This document shows, in pieces, positions 32,518 through 40,856 of a stretch of 64,000 nt of DNA. Every line of letters starts with the position of its first letter. Positions within the stretch are counted from its first letter, which is position 1. The DNA lies in the NCBI RefSeq assembly GCF_012034935.1, contig NZ_JAATEN010000006.1:62001-126000 (forward strand). Direction: 5' to 3'. Made by a program: the position numbers and the translations under genes. The notes beneath the pieces were generated by a model. That model was not told the origin of the DNA. It saw only the letters and a program-made list of their open reading frames with translations, and did not search any database. Source of the DNA: Streptomyces zingiberis (GTDB lineage Bacteria; Actinomycetota; Actinomycetes; Streptomycetales; Streptomycetaceae).

Positions 32518-33474
32518 TCACTCATAGGGGCCGAGGAACCGTGAGCCGTTCAGATGGATCATGTGGTCGGGCGCGTCCGCGACCCAGGCTTCGGTCTCCC
32601 ATGCCAGGTCATCCCACCACTTGCGCATGGTGGCACGGTTCGGGAAGCAGTTCACGAACACCAACCCTGCCTTGTCCGTCGCGAACAGTTTCTTCAGGTG
32701 CTCACGCCGTCCGAAGTCGATCGGTCCGTGAGACGTGACGGCTTCCATCAGGAAAAGCCAACCGCGCTGCTCGTCGTAGACCACGAGGTCCGGGTTCTTG
32801 CCGTGCTCGTCGAAGGCCAGCCCGAGACGTGCGAAGACGTCGTCTTGGCGGATGTCGTAGCGGTGATCCTTGGCGTCCCCCAGGTAGAGCACCTGTCCGC
32901 CGGGGACGAAACGAGGGCAGAACTCCTCAACCATGTTCCGGATCAGGGGGTTCTGGCCACCGGGAGAGAGGCGGAACAGAGAACCGTCCGGCAGCGTGAC
33001 CGGGAGCATCTGCATCTCGCGGGTGGCTTTGTAAGCGGCCTGCTGGGTGGGAGCTTCGGCCACCCAGGCGTCGAGGGCGTCGTGGAACCCCCGGGTGCCG
33101 AAGAGACGCACTACGGACAGAGCAGCAGGAGCGATCCGGTAATTGTTCTTGGAGGAGTTGACCGCGCGCCCTTCGGGAGCATCGGAGTTGTGCTCAGCGA
33201 ACCCCGCGTCGACGAACTGGTGGAGCGTCTGCTTGCGGAAGGATTCGCGCGAGTTCGGGGCGTACTCCTTGCCCCACTTCTCCGCAATGACACCCATGAC
33301 TTCCGTTACGCCGAGACGCGGGTTGGTTGCCGTATCCCACGGCTCGCCGGGCTCCAGGCCGAGCAGCACGAGGGCCGTCAGGGCGGACCTGTTATTGCAG
33401 CGGACCCTGTCGAAGCCGAAGGCTCGCAGTAGGGCGCTGGCGTTGTCGACGGAGGCTCGTAAAGTGCTGATCAC
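32518..33474 (-). CDS. Type II restriction endonuclease, BsuBI/PstI family
   Basis: A 318-residue protein matching the BsuBI/PstI endonuclease family, whose characterised members cut CTGCAG. An N-terminal helical domain (TAT..PRLGVTEVMGVIAEKWGKEYAPNSR, interrupted here) precedes the nuclease part: QVLYLGDA at about 195-201, NPDLVVYD at 227-234 and the metal-binding Glu244 in LFLMEAVTSHGPID. The GTG start at 33474 overlaps the methyltransferase stop (GTGA), so it is translated after and coupled to its protecting enzyme. Specificity for CTGCAG is inferred from the family. Confidence 0.9.
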   Translation of the reverse strand: MISTLRASVDNASALLRAFGFDRVRCNNRSALTALVLLGLEPGEPWDTATNPRLGVTEVMGVIAEKWGKEYAPNSRESFRKQTLHQFVDAGFAEHNSDAPEGRAVNSSKNNYRIAPAALSVVRLFGTRGFHDALDAWVAEAPTQQAAYKATREMQMLPVTLPDGSLFRLSPGGQNPLIRNMVEEFCPRFVPGGQVLYLGDAKDHRYDIRQDDVFARLGLAFDEHGKNPDLVVYDEQRGWLFLMEAVTSHGPIDFGRREHLKKLFATDKAGLVFVNCFPNRATMRKWWDDLAWETEAWVADAPDHMIHLNGSRFLGPYE

Positions 33475-34931
33475 TCTGTCGAGCCTACGACAGCCGGGAA
33501 CAAGTCAGCCACGAGGGCGTCGAGCTTCGCCTGTTCCGGGAGCCATTCCGGCGCGTTCTGCGCCAAGCGCACCAGGTCGTCACGGGAGGGGAAGGGGAGC
33601 GTCTTGACGTCCCCGGCGTTGACCTGGGTGTGCCCGGAGAAGGTGCGGAAGATCGCGTCGAGCGTCGAGGAGTTCAGCCAGAGCATCAGCCCGTGCGCGA
33701 GCTGAGGGTCGATAGGCCCCTTCTTCTCGTGCAGGAAGTTGGTCTTGTTGTCCAGGGCCACCGGGCCGTCGCGCTTCCAGACGCCCGCGACCACGCGCCG
33801 CTTCTCCTCCTTCGCAGAGAAGCGCTTGATGACGACGTAGTGCCCTTCAGGAAGGAGCAGTTTGCGGGCGGCCTCGGTACTGGGGACGAAGCCCTGCGGC
33901 TTCTTCGCTGAGCGCTGTGGCCACTCGACCTCTCCGCCGCGCACGTTGGCCTGGTAGACCATCGGCACGACGCCGTCGGCGCTGAGGTCTTCGGTCAAGT
34001 GCTCGCGATTGCGGAAGTCGACGACCTTGCCCGTACTGACGCTCAAGCCCAGGTCGGCCAAGGTGAAGGAGACGGCCGGCGGCACGACAGCGGAGTCATC
34101 GAAGCGGACGAACCGCTCGCGGTCCCCGGGCAGGACCACGGCATCGAACGGGACGATGCGGCGCAGCGGGGCGTCGTCGTGCGCGATCGACGCCGACAGG
34201 ACGACCTGTGGCTGCTGGTCGCCTCGTGTACCAAGCACGATGACGTTTTCCTGGAGGACACCAGTGTCGGCGAAGACTGTGTTGCGGCTCTCGAAGACGT
34301 GTAGGAGGTCGATGCTGGTGCGGTCGAGCATCCACCGACGAAAGGCGCGGTGGTAGGTGCCGTTGGCCCAGGAGCGGGGCACGATGATCGAGATCTGGCC
34401 GCCGGGGGCAAGGGCGGCCGTAGCCCTGGCCCAGAAGGCCGTGTAGATGTTGCTGGTATCGACCAGGTGGCGCGCAATGCTCGTACGGTGCAGGCTGCCT
34501 GCGGCGAGCTTTCCATAGGGTGGATTGGCGACGACGAGGTCGAACGGCCCGTCGATGAGTGCGTCATCGTAAGTGAGGTAGTCGCCCTGCACGAGGTCGA
34601 ACGTGGTGCCGTAGGTTGCCCTGCATTCCTCGAGCGTGGCCCGTAGGTAGGGCACGACCTGCGGGTCGATCTCCACAGCAACCACGTGAACGTCCAGGTC
34701 AGGGCGCTCTTCGTGCAGTCGGGTCGCCAGTGCGGCGACCAGCGAACCGACCCCGGCGCCGGGGTCCAGAACGCGCACGGTATTGCTCAGCGCGTCCAGG
34801 CGAGGCATCGAGGCGATCAGGTCGGCGGCTGATGCAGGGGTAAAGAACTGCCCCAGGGCGGCCTGAGTCCGAGGGACAAGGGCCCTGAGCGCCTCCACCC
34901 GTCGTGCCTCGGTGTTCTCGATCAGTTTCAC
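33471..34931 (-). CDS. Type II DNA adenine methyltransferase, cognate of the BsuBI/PstI-like nuclease
   Basis: An N6-adenine methyltransferase of the Eco57I/PstI type, 486 residues. The AdoMet site is VLDPGAGVGSL (residues 54-64), acidic EID at 87-89, catalytic NPPYGKL at 136-142; the C-terminal half (residues 260-480) is the target-recognition part. GTG at 34931 is chosen because AGAGGA lies eight bases before it; an in-frame GTG eight codons upstream is possible. It starts 13 bp after the membrane-protein gene and ends within the nuclease start, placing four genes in one operon. Confidence 0.93.
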   Translation of the reverse strand: MKLIENTEARRVEALRALVPRTQAALGQFFTPASAADLIASMPRLDALSNTVRVLDPGAGVGSLVAALATRLHEERPDLDVHVVAVEIDPQVVPYLRATLEECRATYGTTFDLVQGDYLTYDDALIDGPFDLVVANPPYGKLAAGSLHRTSIARHLVDTSNIYTAFWARATAALAPGGQISIIVPRSWANGTYHRAFRRWMLDRTSIDLLHVFESRNTVFADTGVLQENVIVLGTRGDQQPQVVLSASIAHDDAPLRRIVPFDAVVLPGDRERFVRFDDSAVVPPAVSFTLADLGLSVSTGKVVDFRNREHLTEDLSADGVVPMVYQANVRGGEVEWPQRSAKKPQGFVPSTEAARKLLLPEGHYVVIKRFSAKEEKRRVVAGVWKRDGPVALDNKTNFLHEKKGPIDPQLAHGLMLWLNSSTLDAIFRTFSGHTQVNAGDVKTLPFPSRDDLVRLAQNAPEWLPEQAKLDALVADLFPAVVGSTE

Positions 34932-34944
34932 GTTCGGAATCCTC

Positions 34945-35514
34945 TCACGGGACACCGCCGTGGGGTCGTTGGTGCTGTTCGAGGTGCCTGCGAAGCAGTC
35001 GGCCGGGCTCGGGAAGTGGGTCTCCGCGCATGAAGGCGGACAGTGCCCCAATAGCCTCCAAAGTCCCGGCAAGGCACTTGTGGACGTGCGTGAGATGCTC
35101 TCGATCCGTCATCTGCCGCGCCTCTTCCCGCCCGATCATCAGGGTCTCCGTAATCAGTCCCGCAGCTTCTGTGATTCGGGACTGCACCTCTCCCGCGTTC
35201 GGCATCAGCATTACCGCCAGCTCGGCTTCGTCGATGAACCCCCGAGCGATGACACGCCAGGGTTGACGCTCTTCGGGGACGGGCCTCAGCTCGCAGTCGT
35301 TCAGGTGTCTACGGAGGGCGTACAGCTCGGACAGGGCCTTCTCTCCTGCGGCTCGTCCGCGCTCCTCCAAGAGACTGGCTCTGGCAGCTTCCTGCTGCTC
35401 GCGCATCGCCGCGGCCTGATGCTTTTGTTGGAACCATCCGCCGAGCAGGGCACCTCCGGCTCCCACCACGGCACCACTGAACCCGATGAGCCCGACCAAG
35501 ATTTCTGTCTGCAT
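34945..35514 (-). CDS. Membrane-anchored coiled-coil protein of unknown function (copy B)
   Basis: A 189-residue protein with one N-terminal Gly-rich membrane helix (residues 5-27, ILVGLIGFSGAVVGAGGALL), a charged helical stretch likely to be a coiled coil (QQKHQAAAMREQQEAARASL), and a helical C-terminal domain. It is a paralogue of the next gene upstream: both start MQ-E-L-GLIGF, and both carry LSA(F/Y)(M/I)R(G/S)DPLP near the C-terminus. GGGAG precedes the ATG. It is 13 bp from the methyltransferase start, so co-expression with the restriction system is expected. Function not recognised. Confidence 0.85.
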   Translation of the reverse strand: MQTEILVGLIGFSGAVVGAGGALLGGWFQQKHQAAAMREQQEAARASLLEERGRAAGEKALSELYALRRHLNDCELRPVPEERQPWRVIARGFIDEAELAVMLMPNAGEVQSRITEAAGLITETLMIGREEARQMTDREHLTHVHKCLAGTLEAIGALSAFMRGDPLPEPGRLLRRHLEQHQRPHGGVP

Positions 35515-35538
35515 CGTCTCCCTACTTCCTGACGGGCG

Positions 35539-36144
35539 TCATGACGGCGAAGACGTGTTGTCTTCCTCTCGCGGGTCGACGTTGGCAGGGTCGGGGTCCT
35601 GCATCAGCTCGAAGCGACGCCGCTGGTCCAGCTCGTGCTTGGTGACTCTGCGCTGCTTCTCCTCTGTCCGCTCGGAGAGTGACGGGAGGGGGTCGGAACG
35701 GATGTAGGCCGACAGGAGGTCGGTCAGCTCGTCCGTTAGCTCCGCAAGCCAGCTCACCGCGAAGAAGTGCCGGACACCGGCAGCCCTGAACCGTCTCATC
35801 ATGATAAGGAGGGACTTCACGCGGTCGCGGAGTTCCCGGTTCGGGATGCGGGCCACAGCTCTCTCGACGTTCTCCATGTGGCCGAACACGGTGTCCAGGT
35901 ATGACGCCCGCTCGTCCGTGGGCATCGTGGCGACGTCGCTACTGACTGATGCCAGAAACTCCCCGAGCGTGATCAGCTCGCTCAGGGCCTTGTCCGCTGC
36001 TTCTTGGCCGATCTCCGCAAGGCGGGCCTCCCGGGCCAGCTGCCTCTGGTGGGAGAGGGTGAGCCACACGCCACCGAAGGATGCGGCACCACCGACCAAG
36101 GCGCCGCCGAAGCCGATGAGACCTGAGAGAACTTCTGGTTGCAT
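35539..36144 (-). CDS. Membrane-anchored coiled-coil protein of unknown function (copy A)
   Basis: A 201-residue paralogue of the following gene. The membrane helix is at residues 4-27 (EVLSGLIGFGGALVGGAASF), followed by LSHQRQLAREARLAEIGQEA, a predicted coiled coil, and a helical domain ending LLSAYIRSDPLPSLSERT. It is the first gene of the restriction-modification operon. An in-frame ATG pair four codons upstream is an alternative; neither start has a clear ribosome-binding site. Function unknown; the paired membrane proteins could localise or sense something for the neighbouring enzymes (speculation). Confidence 0.82.
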   Translation of the reverse strand: MQPEVLSGLIGFGGALVGGAASFGGVWLTLSHQRQLAREARLAEIGQEAADKALSELITLGEFLASVSSDVATMPTDERASYLDTVFGHMENVERAVARIPNRELRDRVKSLLIMMRRFRAAGVRHFFAVSWLAELTDELTDLLSAYIRSDPLPSLSERTEEKQRRVTKHELDQRRRFELMQDPDPANVDPREEDNTSSPS

Positions 36145-36834
36145 GACGATCATCATGCCGACGGGACAAACCCAATGGGGCTGATCCCGTCAAGTCCTCG
36201 GCGGCCGGCTCACCGCTCGTGGCCTCGGATCCTCTCGGGAAGGTCTTGGGCTCTCTCAATGGTCGGCCTCCTTCCTCGAAAGCCTCATCACCTCCTGAAT
36301 GCCAGCGTCTGTCTATCGGGCCTTGAGACGGCTGCGGAGTTCGGCGGAGTGGCGGCCCGTGCAGCGCTCATATCTACCGGCTCGCGGTGGTCACGGTCAC
36401 AACCGAGCACCGTGGCTGAGCCCGGTGGTCGGTACCGCGAGACATACGCGCGCCTGGTCAGTCGGCGCACCCGCCGTCGTGGCTGACTTTCTGTGGCTGA
36501 GGTCCCCAGAGCCGCGACTGGGTGAAGGTACGTGCCAGATGCGTGCCAGAAGGGGCGGTGAACCCGGGGCAAGAGCGGTTACGTCGGGTCCGTTCTTGGA
36601 ACTGCGGGGACGGGCATGTGTACAGGTCAGCCCGACTTCCGCCCCAAGACCGCCGGTGCTTCCCAGGCTCAGGGTTCCACTCCGCCGCATCGGCCGGGCT
36701 GCGGCGCTGGGGCGCCGGTCCCGGCCATGCGGCGGATTGCCCACAGTCACGCGCGGAGGCCCCGCACACCGGCTGCCTACGAGGACGAAGGCAACAGTGG
36801 TGCGCGGGGCCGATCGCCGACCGACGGCTGTTCT
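36145..36834. other. 690-bp gap upstream of the restriction operon
   Basis: No gene is supported; several frames of 90-200 codons exist on both strands but are Arg/Pro/Ser-rich, overlap one another and lack start signals. The restriction operon promoter should lie near 36150-36250. A short direct repeat, CGTGCCAGA, occurs twice around 36531-36550. It could be the scar of lost element genes. Confidence 0.5.
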
Positions 36835-37158
36835 TCAGGCTGCGGAGCACTCCGAGCCCGGCGTACCGGGGTCCGTCTCTTCCAGCTTCTGAGCGATCTC
36901 GACCGACAGGCCGGCGGTCAGCAGACAGGTAAGGAGTTGTGCCGCGTCCGGGCGGATCATGCCGAGCCGGACCACGCCTTCACCGGAGACGTTCACGTCG
37001 GCGCGGAGGCCGGGGAAGTCGGTGTCCAGGCTTAGCGCCCGCAGTTGTTCGGCCAGGGCGTCAGCGCCTCGCTTCGCAGCCGCCCAGCCGCGTACGTAGG
37101 GCACCGCCGGAGACAGGGCCTCTGCCCACCGCTGGCACACTCCTCGCGCGTCGGTCAT
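36835..37158 (-). CDS. Small unknown protein, paralogue of next gene
   Basis: A 107-residue protein whose ATG at 37158 follows GAGGAG. Its centre, TDFPGLRADVNVSGEGVVRL followed by GMIRPDAAQLL, matches the upstream gene product (RDFPYLRADLNAFGQGFIEL then GRISPETAERV), so the two are paralogues of about 100 residues. No membrane helix or known domain is recognised. It is last in a three-gene minus-strand group facing the XRE-TPR regulator. Confidence 0.72.
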   Translation of the reverse strand: MTDARGVCQRWAEALSPAVPYVRGWAAAKRGADALAEQLRALSLDTDFPGLRADVNVSGEGVVRLGMIRPDAAQLLTCLLTAGLSVEIAQKLEETDPGTPGSECSAA

Positions 37159-37193
37159 GTCGTGTTCTCCTCTGCCTCTGGTCGGTCCGGTGA

Positions 37194-37490
37194 TCAGTTC
37201 GGGCGACGATCGGGGCTGCCGCCGGTGTTCGCGTCCTGTGGGCAGGTCAGGGCCAGCCGCAGCAGGTGAGCCACCCGCTCCGCCGTCTCCGGAGAGATCC
37301 GCCCGAGTTCGATGAAGCCTTGCCCGAAGGCGTTGAGGTCCGCGCGGAGGTACGGGAAGTCGCGTTCCATGCCCGCGGCCATCAGTACATCCCGGAGGGA
37401 GCCCGCCGCCTCACGAGCCTGGTACCACTCGCGGCTGTCGATCGGGGACCACGTGGCGGAGTCCTGGGGGTCGGAGCCGTCGTCATACAC
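37194..37490 (-). CDS. Small unknown protein, paralogue of neighbour
   Basis: A 98-residue protein starting at GTG 37490, overlapping the end of the 187-codon gene by 8 bp. The conserved core DFPYLRADLNAFGQGF followed by a helical LGRISPETAERVAHLL is shared with the neighbouring 107-residue protein. Acidic N-terminus and basic C-terminus. Function not recognised; the overlap indicates co-translation with the upstream gene. Confidence 0.72.
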   Translation of the reverse strand: MYDDGSDPQDSATWSPIDSREWYQAREAAGSLRDVLMAAGMERDFPYLRADLNAFGQGFIELGRISPETAERVAHLLRLALTCPQDANTGGSPDRRPN

Positions 37491-38046
37491 GGGAGACCCC
37501 CGCGGCGAGCGTTTCCGCCTCGGCCGGATCGTGAGCGCTCTCGTTGTAGCGGTCGGCGCTGGCGAGCAGCGAGGAGGCCGCTACGAACATGGCCGCCAGG
37601 GAGGCGCAGCGCAGGTAGCCGCGTTTGGAGCGCTTTCCGGGTGCCCGGAGCCACTGGAAGCGGTCGCCGCTCAGCATCATCGGGCCCGGTACGACGATAT
37701 GGCTTCCGTAGGCGAGGTACTTGTACGCCGGGGGCGGGCAGTTGTGGCGCGCGCTCTCGCAGTGCACGAGGTTCGCGAACTGCTTCTCGGAGCGCGGCGG
37801 CAGAAAGAAGCCGACCTGATGGGATGCCCAGTCCGCCATCACGGGGCCCACCGGCAGGTTGGTGCGGCGGAGTTGATCGAAGGTCTCCAGGCCGGCCCGT
37901 TCGTCTATCACCACGACTTCGAAGATGCGGCCGACCGCCAGCAGATAGGGCTCACGGGGGTTGTCGGCCCATGTCGCCTGGCACGCGATTCCGTCGTCCG
38001 CGGCCACGGCGAGCCACTGCACGCCCAGCCTGGTCACTCGCTCCAT
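37483..38046 (-). CDS. Unknown 187-residue protein
   Basis: The ATG at 38046 follows GAGGTGGGA. The protein has no signal peptide; notable are FEVVVIDERAGLETFDQL, ADWASHQVGFFLPPRSEKQF and a Cys-containing segment CESARHNCPPPAYKYLAYGS, with an Ala-rich C-terminal helix. Such proteins are frequent beside XRE regulators in Streptomyces, but I cannot name a domain. It is first in the group with the two small paralogues and shares a promoter region with the divergent regulator. Confidence 0.72.
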   Translation of the reverse strand: MERVTRLGVQWLAVAADDGIACQATWADNPREPYLLAVGRIFEVVVIDERAGLETFDQLRRTNLPVGPVMADWASHQVGFFLPPRSEKQFANLVHCESARHNCPPPAYKYLAYGSHIVVPGPMMLSGDRFQWLRAPGKRSKRGYLRCASLAAMFVAASSLLASADRYNESAHDPAEAETLAAGVSRV

Positions 38047-38124
38047 GTCATCCCACCTCGGCAGTCATTCCGTAACCCGTCGGGGGCTCGTGGAACCAGC
38101 TTTCTGCCGGAGGGGTTGGGCTGG

Positions 38125-38211
38125 GCAGATGACGAGGGGTGACGGGGGATGACGAGCAACGGGGCGCCGCGTCATCCCCCGTCAGCTTCTCCGGCGCCGG
38201 TCGTCATCTGC
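38125..38211. promoter_or_regulatory. Nested inverted repeats in a divergent promoter region
   Basis: The outer arms GCAGATGACGA (38125-38135) and TCGTCATCTGC (38201-38211) enclose inner arms TGACGGGGGATGACG (38140-38154) and CGTCATCCCCCGTCA (38170-38184); both pairs are perfect. GATGACG therefore occurs twice in each orientation. It is centred 80-165 bp from both divergent start codons and is most simply an operator cluster, probably for the XRE-TPR protein; a cruciform is also possible. Confidence 0.7.
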
Positions 38212-38290
38212 GGAGCAGTGATCGTGACCCCTTGAGTGCGTAGAGTCATGGGAAGTACCGTCGAGGCCAGTTCCGTTCGAGGGGAAGCCA

Positions 38291-39682
38291 GTGACAGGGC
38301 CCGCACAGCCCACGGGAGCGTTGATCAAGACCGCGCGCAAGGGGCGCGGGTGGAGTCAGACGCGGTTGATCGCCGAGTTACGGCGGATCGCCGTACGTCG
38401 AGGCCAGGTGTTGCCGGCCGAGGCCAGTGTGAAGCGCCGCATCGCCAGTTGGGAGAACGGGCACGGTAGCCCGGACGACTTCTACGGCCCTCTGCTGTGT
38501 GAGGCACTGCAACTCACGGCCGCCGAACTGGGGTTGAGTCAGCTCACTCGGCAGGACACGCAGTTTCTCCAGGCCGAGTATCCCGTGAGCCCCGAAGCCG
38601 CCATGAGTACGGTTGGGCAGCTCTGGCAGGCGGACCTCAACGGATATGAGCCCCTGATCCAGTCTGAGCCGTCCGAGCCCGCGTGGAACGAGGCGTCGCT
38701 CCGGTGGCTCGTCGCCCCGGAACCGGCACCCCCAGGTGGGCACGACGGGAGCGGCATCCGGGTCGGTCTGGCCGATGTCGCCGCCATCAAGTCGACGAGC
38801 GAGATGTTCGCGCAGCTCGACGACCGATTCGGCGGTGACCATGCCCGGCACGCCGTCATCCAGTACCTGAGCCGCGATGTGGCCCCTCTCCTCGGCGGCC
38901 GGTACAAAGAGTCGGTGGGCCAAGCCCTCTTCTCCACCGTGGCGGAGGCAACGCTCCTTGCCGGGTGGATGTCCTACGACGCCTGTCACCACGGACTCGC
39001 CCAGCGGTACTTCCTCCAGGCGCTGCGGTTCGCCCAGGACGGGAAGGACCGGCGCTTGGCGGGGAGCATCCTGTCCGCGATGAGCCACCAGGCGACCTTC
39101 CTCGGCCGCTACACACCGGCCGCCACTCTGGCGCGAGCGGCGCGTATGGGCATCTCCGGCGTGGCCACGCCGACGCTGATGGCGCAGTTCCATGCGATGG
39201 AGGCCCGCGCCCTGGCACGCACCGGGGACCGACGCGGGTGCGAACGGGCGCTCTCTGAGGCCACGAGGGCGCTGGAGAGCCGCAACCACGGCGACGAGCC
39301 GGAGTGGATCAGCTACTTCGACCAAGCCGAGCTGGCCGCCGAGGCCGCCCACTGCTTCCGGGACGTGAACAGCGCCCGGCAGGCCGTGGCCCACGCCGAG
39401 AACGCCATGAGCGGCAGCCACGTCCGCAGTGACTTCTTCGCCACGATGGTTCTCGCGGACGCACACCTACGGGCCGGCGAGCCGGAAGAAGCCTGCCAGG
39501 TCGCCTTGGAGGCCCTGGACCTGGGCGAGCAACTGAAGTCCGGCCGCTGCGTGAGCTATCTCGCCGAGTTCCGAACCCACTTGGCCGAGCTGGGCAACAT
39601 GGCGGCCGTGCGGGAGCTGAACGAGCAGGCCGCGGAACACCGCCTCTGGATTGCCGCCGCGCCGCCGTCCCACCGGGCATAG
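38291..39682 (+). CDS. XRE-type regulator with TPR-like C-terminal region
   Basis: 463 residues. The N-terminus is a Cro/CI-type helix-turn-helix (ALIKTARKGRGWSQTRLIAE, then KRRIASWENGHGSP). The remainder is all-helical with TPR-like pairs such as TLLAGWMSYDACHHGLAQRY, AEAAHCFRDVNSARQA and AGEPEEACQVALEALDLGEQ. The GTG start follows GGGGAAG. Streptomyces has many such signal-sensing regulators. It reads away from the three unknown genes and probably controls them through the inverted repeats between. Confidence 0.88.
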   Translation: MTGPAQPTGALIKTARKGRGWSQTRLIAELRRIAVRRGQVLPAEASVKRRIASWENGHGSPDDFYGPLLCEALQLTAAELGLSQLTRQDTQFLQAEYPVSPEAAMSTVGQLWQADLNGYEPLIQSEPSEPAWNEASLRWLVAPEPAPPGGHDGSGIRVGLADVAAIKSTSEMFAQLDDRFGGDHARHAVIQYLSRDVAPLLGGRYKESVGQALFSTVAEATLLAGWMSYDACHHGLAQRYFLQALRFAQDGKDRRLAGSILSAMSHQATFLGRYTPAATLARAARMGISGVATPTLMAQFHAMEARALARTGDRRGCERALSEATRALESRNHGDEPEWISYFDQAELAAEAAHCFRDVNSARQAVAHAENAMSGSHVRSDFFATMVLADAHLRAGEPEEACQVALEALDLGEQLKSGRCVSYLAEFRTHLAELGNMAAVRELNEQAAEHRLWIAAAPPSHRA

Positions 39683-39689
39683 GCCGGGG

Positions 39690-40619
39690 CTAGAACGCCT
39701 GCCAGTCCTTCCGGCTGCCGTCGGTCCTGATCGCCCGGACCCTCTTGGGGAACTCCGCCGCGAAGCGCTCGTCCGTGGGCACCTGCTGGCCGACCCACAG
39801 CGTCATCATCAGTTCGCGGATGTCCGCCAGGACCGAGTACCCGGGCCAGTTCATCAGGTCGAAGCCGTAGCGGTGGACGAACGCTTCGTACTGGCCGCGC
39901 GAGTGCCAGCCCAAGCGGTCGTAGAACAGCGCCGTGAGGACGAGGTCCCACTCGCGTGGCGCCAGGGCGACGCCGTCGAGGTCGATCAGGACCGCCTGCC
40001 CGTTGCGGTGCCGGAGCACGTTACCGATGTTCGCGTCCCCGTGGATCAGGCCGAAGGGGAGGACGAAGTCCAGGCGGTCATACTCCTTGCTCAGCCGTTG
40101 GGCCCGCTCCTCCAGGAAGCTCCGGTCCTTCTCGTCCACGACCCCGCGCAGGTTCCGCAGCGAGGTCCACACCTTGGCGAACGGGTCGAAGTACGGCAGG
40201 CCCAGCGACTCGGGTTCCTTCAGCCAGTGGAGGCGGCGGAGTAGATCCGCCAGCTCCTCCAGGGTGGCGTACTCCTCCCGGTCCTGAACGTTCTCCCAGA
40301 AGGTGACGACGTGGCCGTCCACGGTGGCCGGCTGACCCACCCCCGGCACCAGGCGCACAGCCGGGAAGTCCTCCTCGGCCAGCCAGCGCGCGACACGAAC
40401 GGCCCGCTCCATCTCCTCCAGGCTGTCCCGGTCACGGGCGATGCGAACGATCACCGGGGAGGCCACCAGCCGGTACACCGCGTTGGAGCCGAGCCGCAGC
40501 AGTTCCGCCCCGGCCGCGTCCAGCCCGGCCGACTCGCACGCTGACCGCAGGGCCGCGCCCGCGGTCTCCTCCGTGAAGTGCTCGCGCTGGTCGGTGCCCG
40601 ACTCGTTCCCCTCAGCCAT
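39690..40619 (-). CDS. APH/choline-kinase-like phosphotransferase
   Basis: 309 residues with the APH-family catalytic motifs: LIHGDANIGNVL (Brenner motif, catalytic Asp) and VLIDLDGVAL (metal-binding Asp), and a nucleotide-binding N-lobe with YRLVASPVIVRIARD. The substrate is unknown; the family includes aminoglycoside, macrolide, choline and homoserine kinases. It is convergent with the XRE-TPR gene (7 bp apart) and ends the element just inside the right attachment core. The ATG at 40619 lacks a strong ribosome-binding site. Confidence 0.87.
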   Translation of the reverse strand: MAEGNESGTDQREHFTEETAGAALRSACESAGLDAAGAELLRLGSNAVYRLVASPVIVRIARDRDSLEEMERAVRVARWLAEEDFPAVRLVPGVGQPATVDGHVVTFWENVQDREEYATLEELADLLRRLHWLKEPESLGLPYFDPFAKVWTSLRNLRGVVDEKDRSFLEERAQRLSKEYDRLDFVLPFGLIHGDANIGNVLRHRNGQAVLIDLDGVALAPREWDLVLTALFYDRLGWHSRGQYEAFVHRYGFDLMNWPGYSVLADIRELMMTLWVGQQVPTDERFAAEFPKRVRAIRTDGSRKDWQAF

Positions 40620-40752
40620 GCCGTTGACGCTACCGCCCGGCGGAGCCACCACGACAGCCCGCCCACGTAGTAGGGGCGTAATGATCTTCTCTGACTGGCC
40701 TCTCAACGAGGCCATACCGGCAGGTCAGAGGCGTCCGGGACCTGCCGCCGGG

Positions 40753-40799
40753 ACGGCCTCCGGAGCCGTGTGCGCAGGTTCGAATCCTGCCGGGGGTAC
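40753..40799 (+). other. attR: exact 47-bp copy of the tRNA-Arg 3' end
   Basis: Identical to 30869-30915. The upstream sequence does not complete an acceptor, D arm or full anticodon stem context, so this is not a second tRNA gene. It marks the right edge of the element at about 30.9-40.75 kb, or the junction of two tandem elements. Confidence 0.9.
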
Positions 40800-40816
40800 C
40801 CTGTATGAGGTGCCCA

Positions 40817-40856
40817 AAGACCCCGTCACCAGCGGAAACGCTGAGGCCGGGGTCTT
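40817..40856 (+). terminator. Terminator after attR, homologous to that after tRNA-Arg
   Basis: AAGACCCCG (40817-40825) pairs with CGGGGTCTT (40848-40856). The surrounding sequence from about 40805 to 40890, including TTCGCGTATG(T/C)GCAGGCG, resembles 30922-31005 closely, so both attachment copies are followed by related sequence. Confidence 0.75.

Noticed and set aside
36288..36932. Overlapping frames of 90-200 codons on both strands in the gap upstream of the restriction operon
   Set aside because: Arg/Pro/Ser-rich composition, no ribosome-binding sites, no consistent third-position bias and mutual overlap argue against coding.
40753..40799. A second tRNA-Arg gene
   Set aside because: Only the anticodon stem onward is present; upstream bases cannot form the acceptor or D arm. 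It is an attachment-site duplication.
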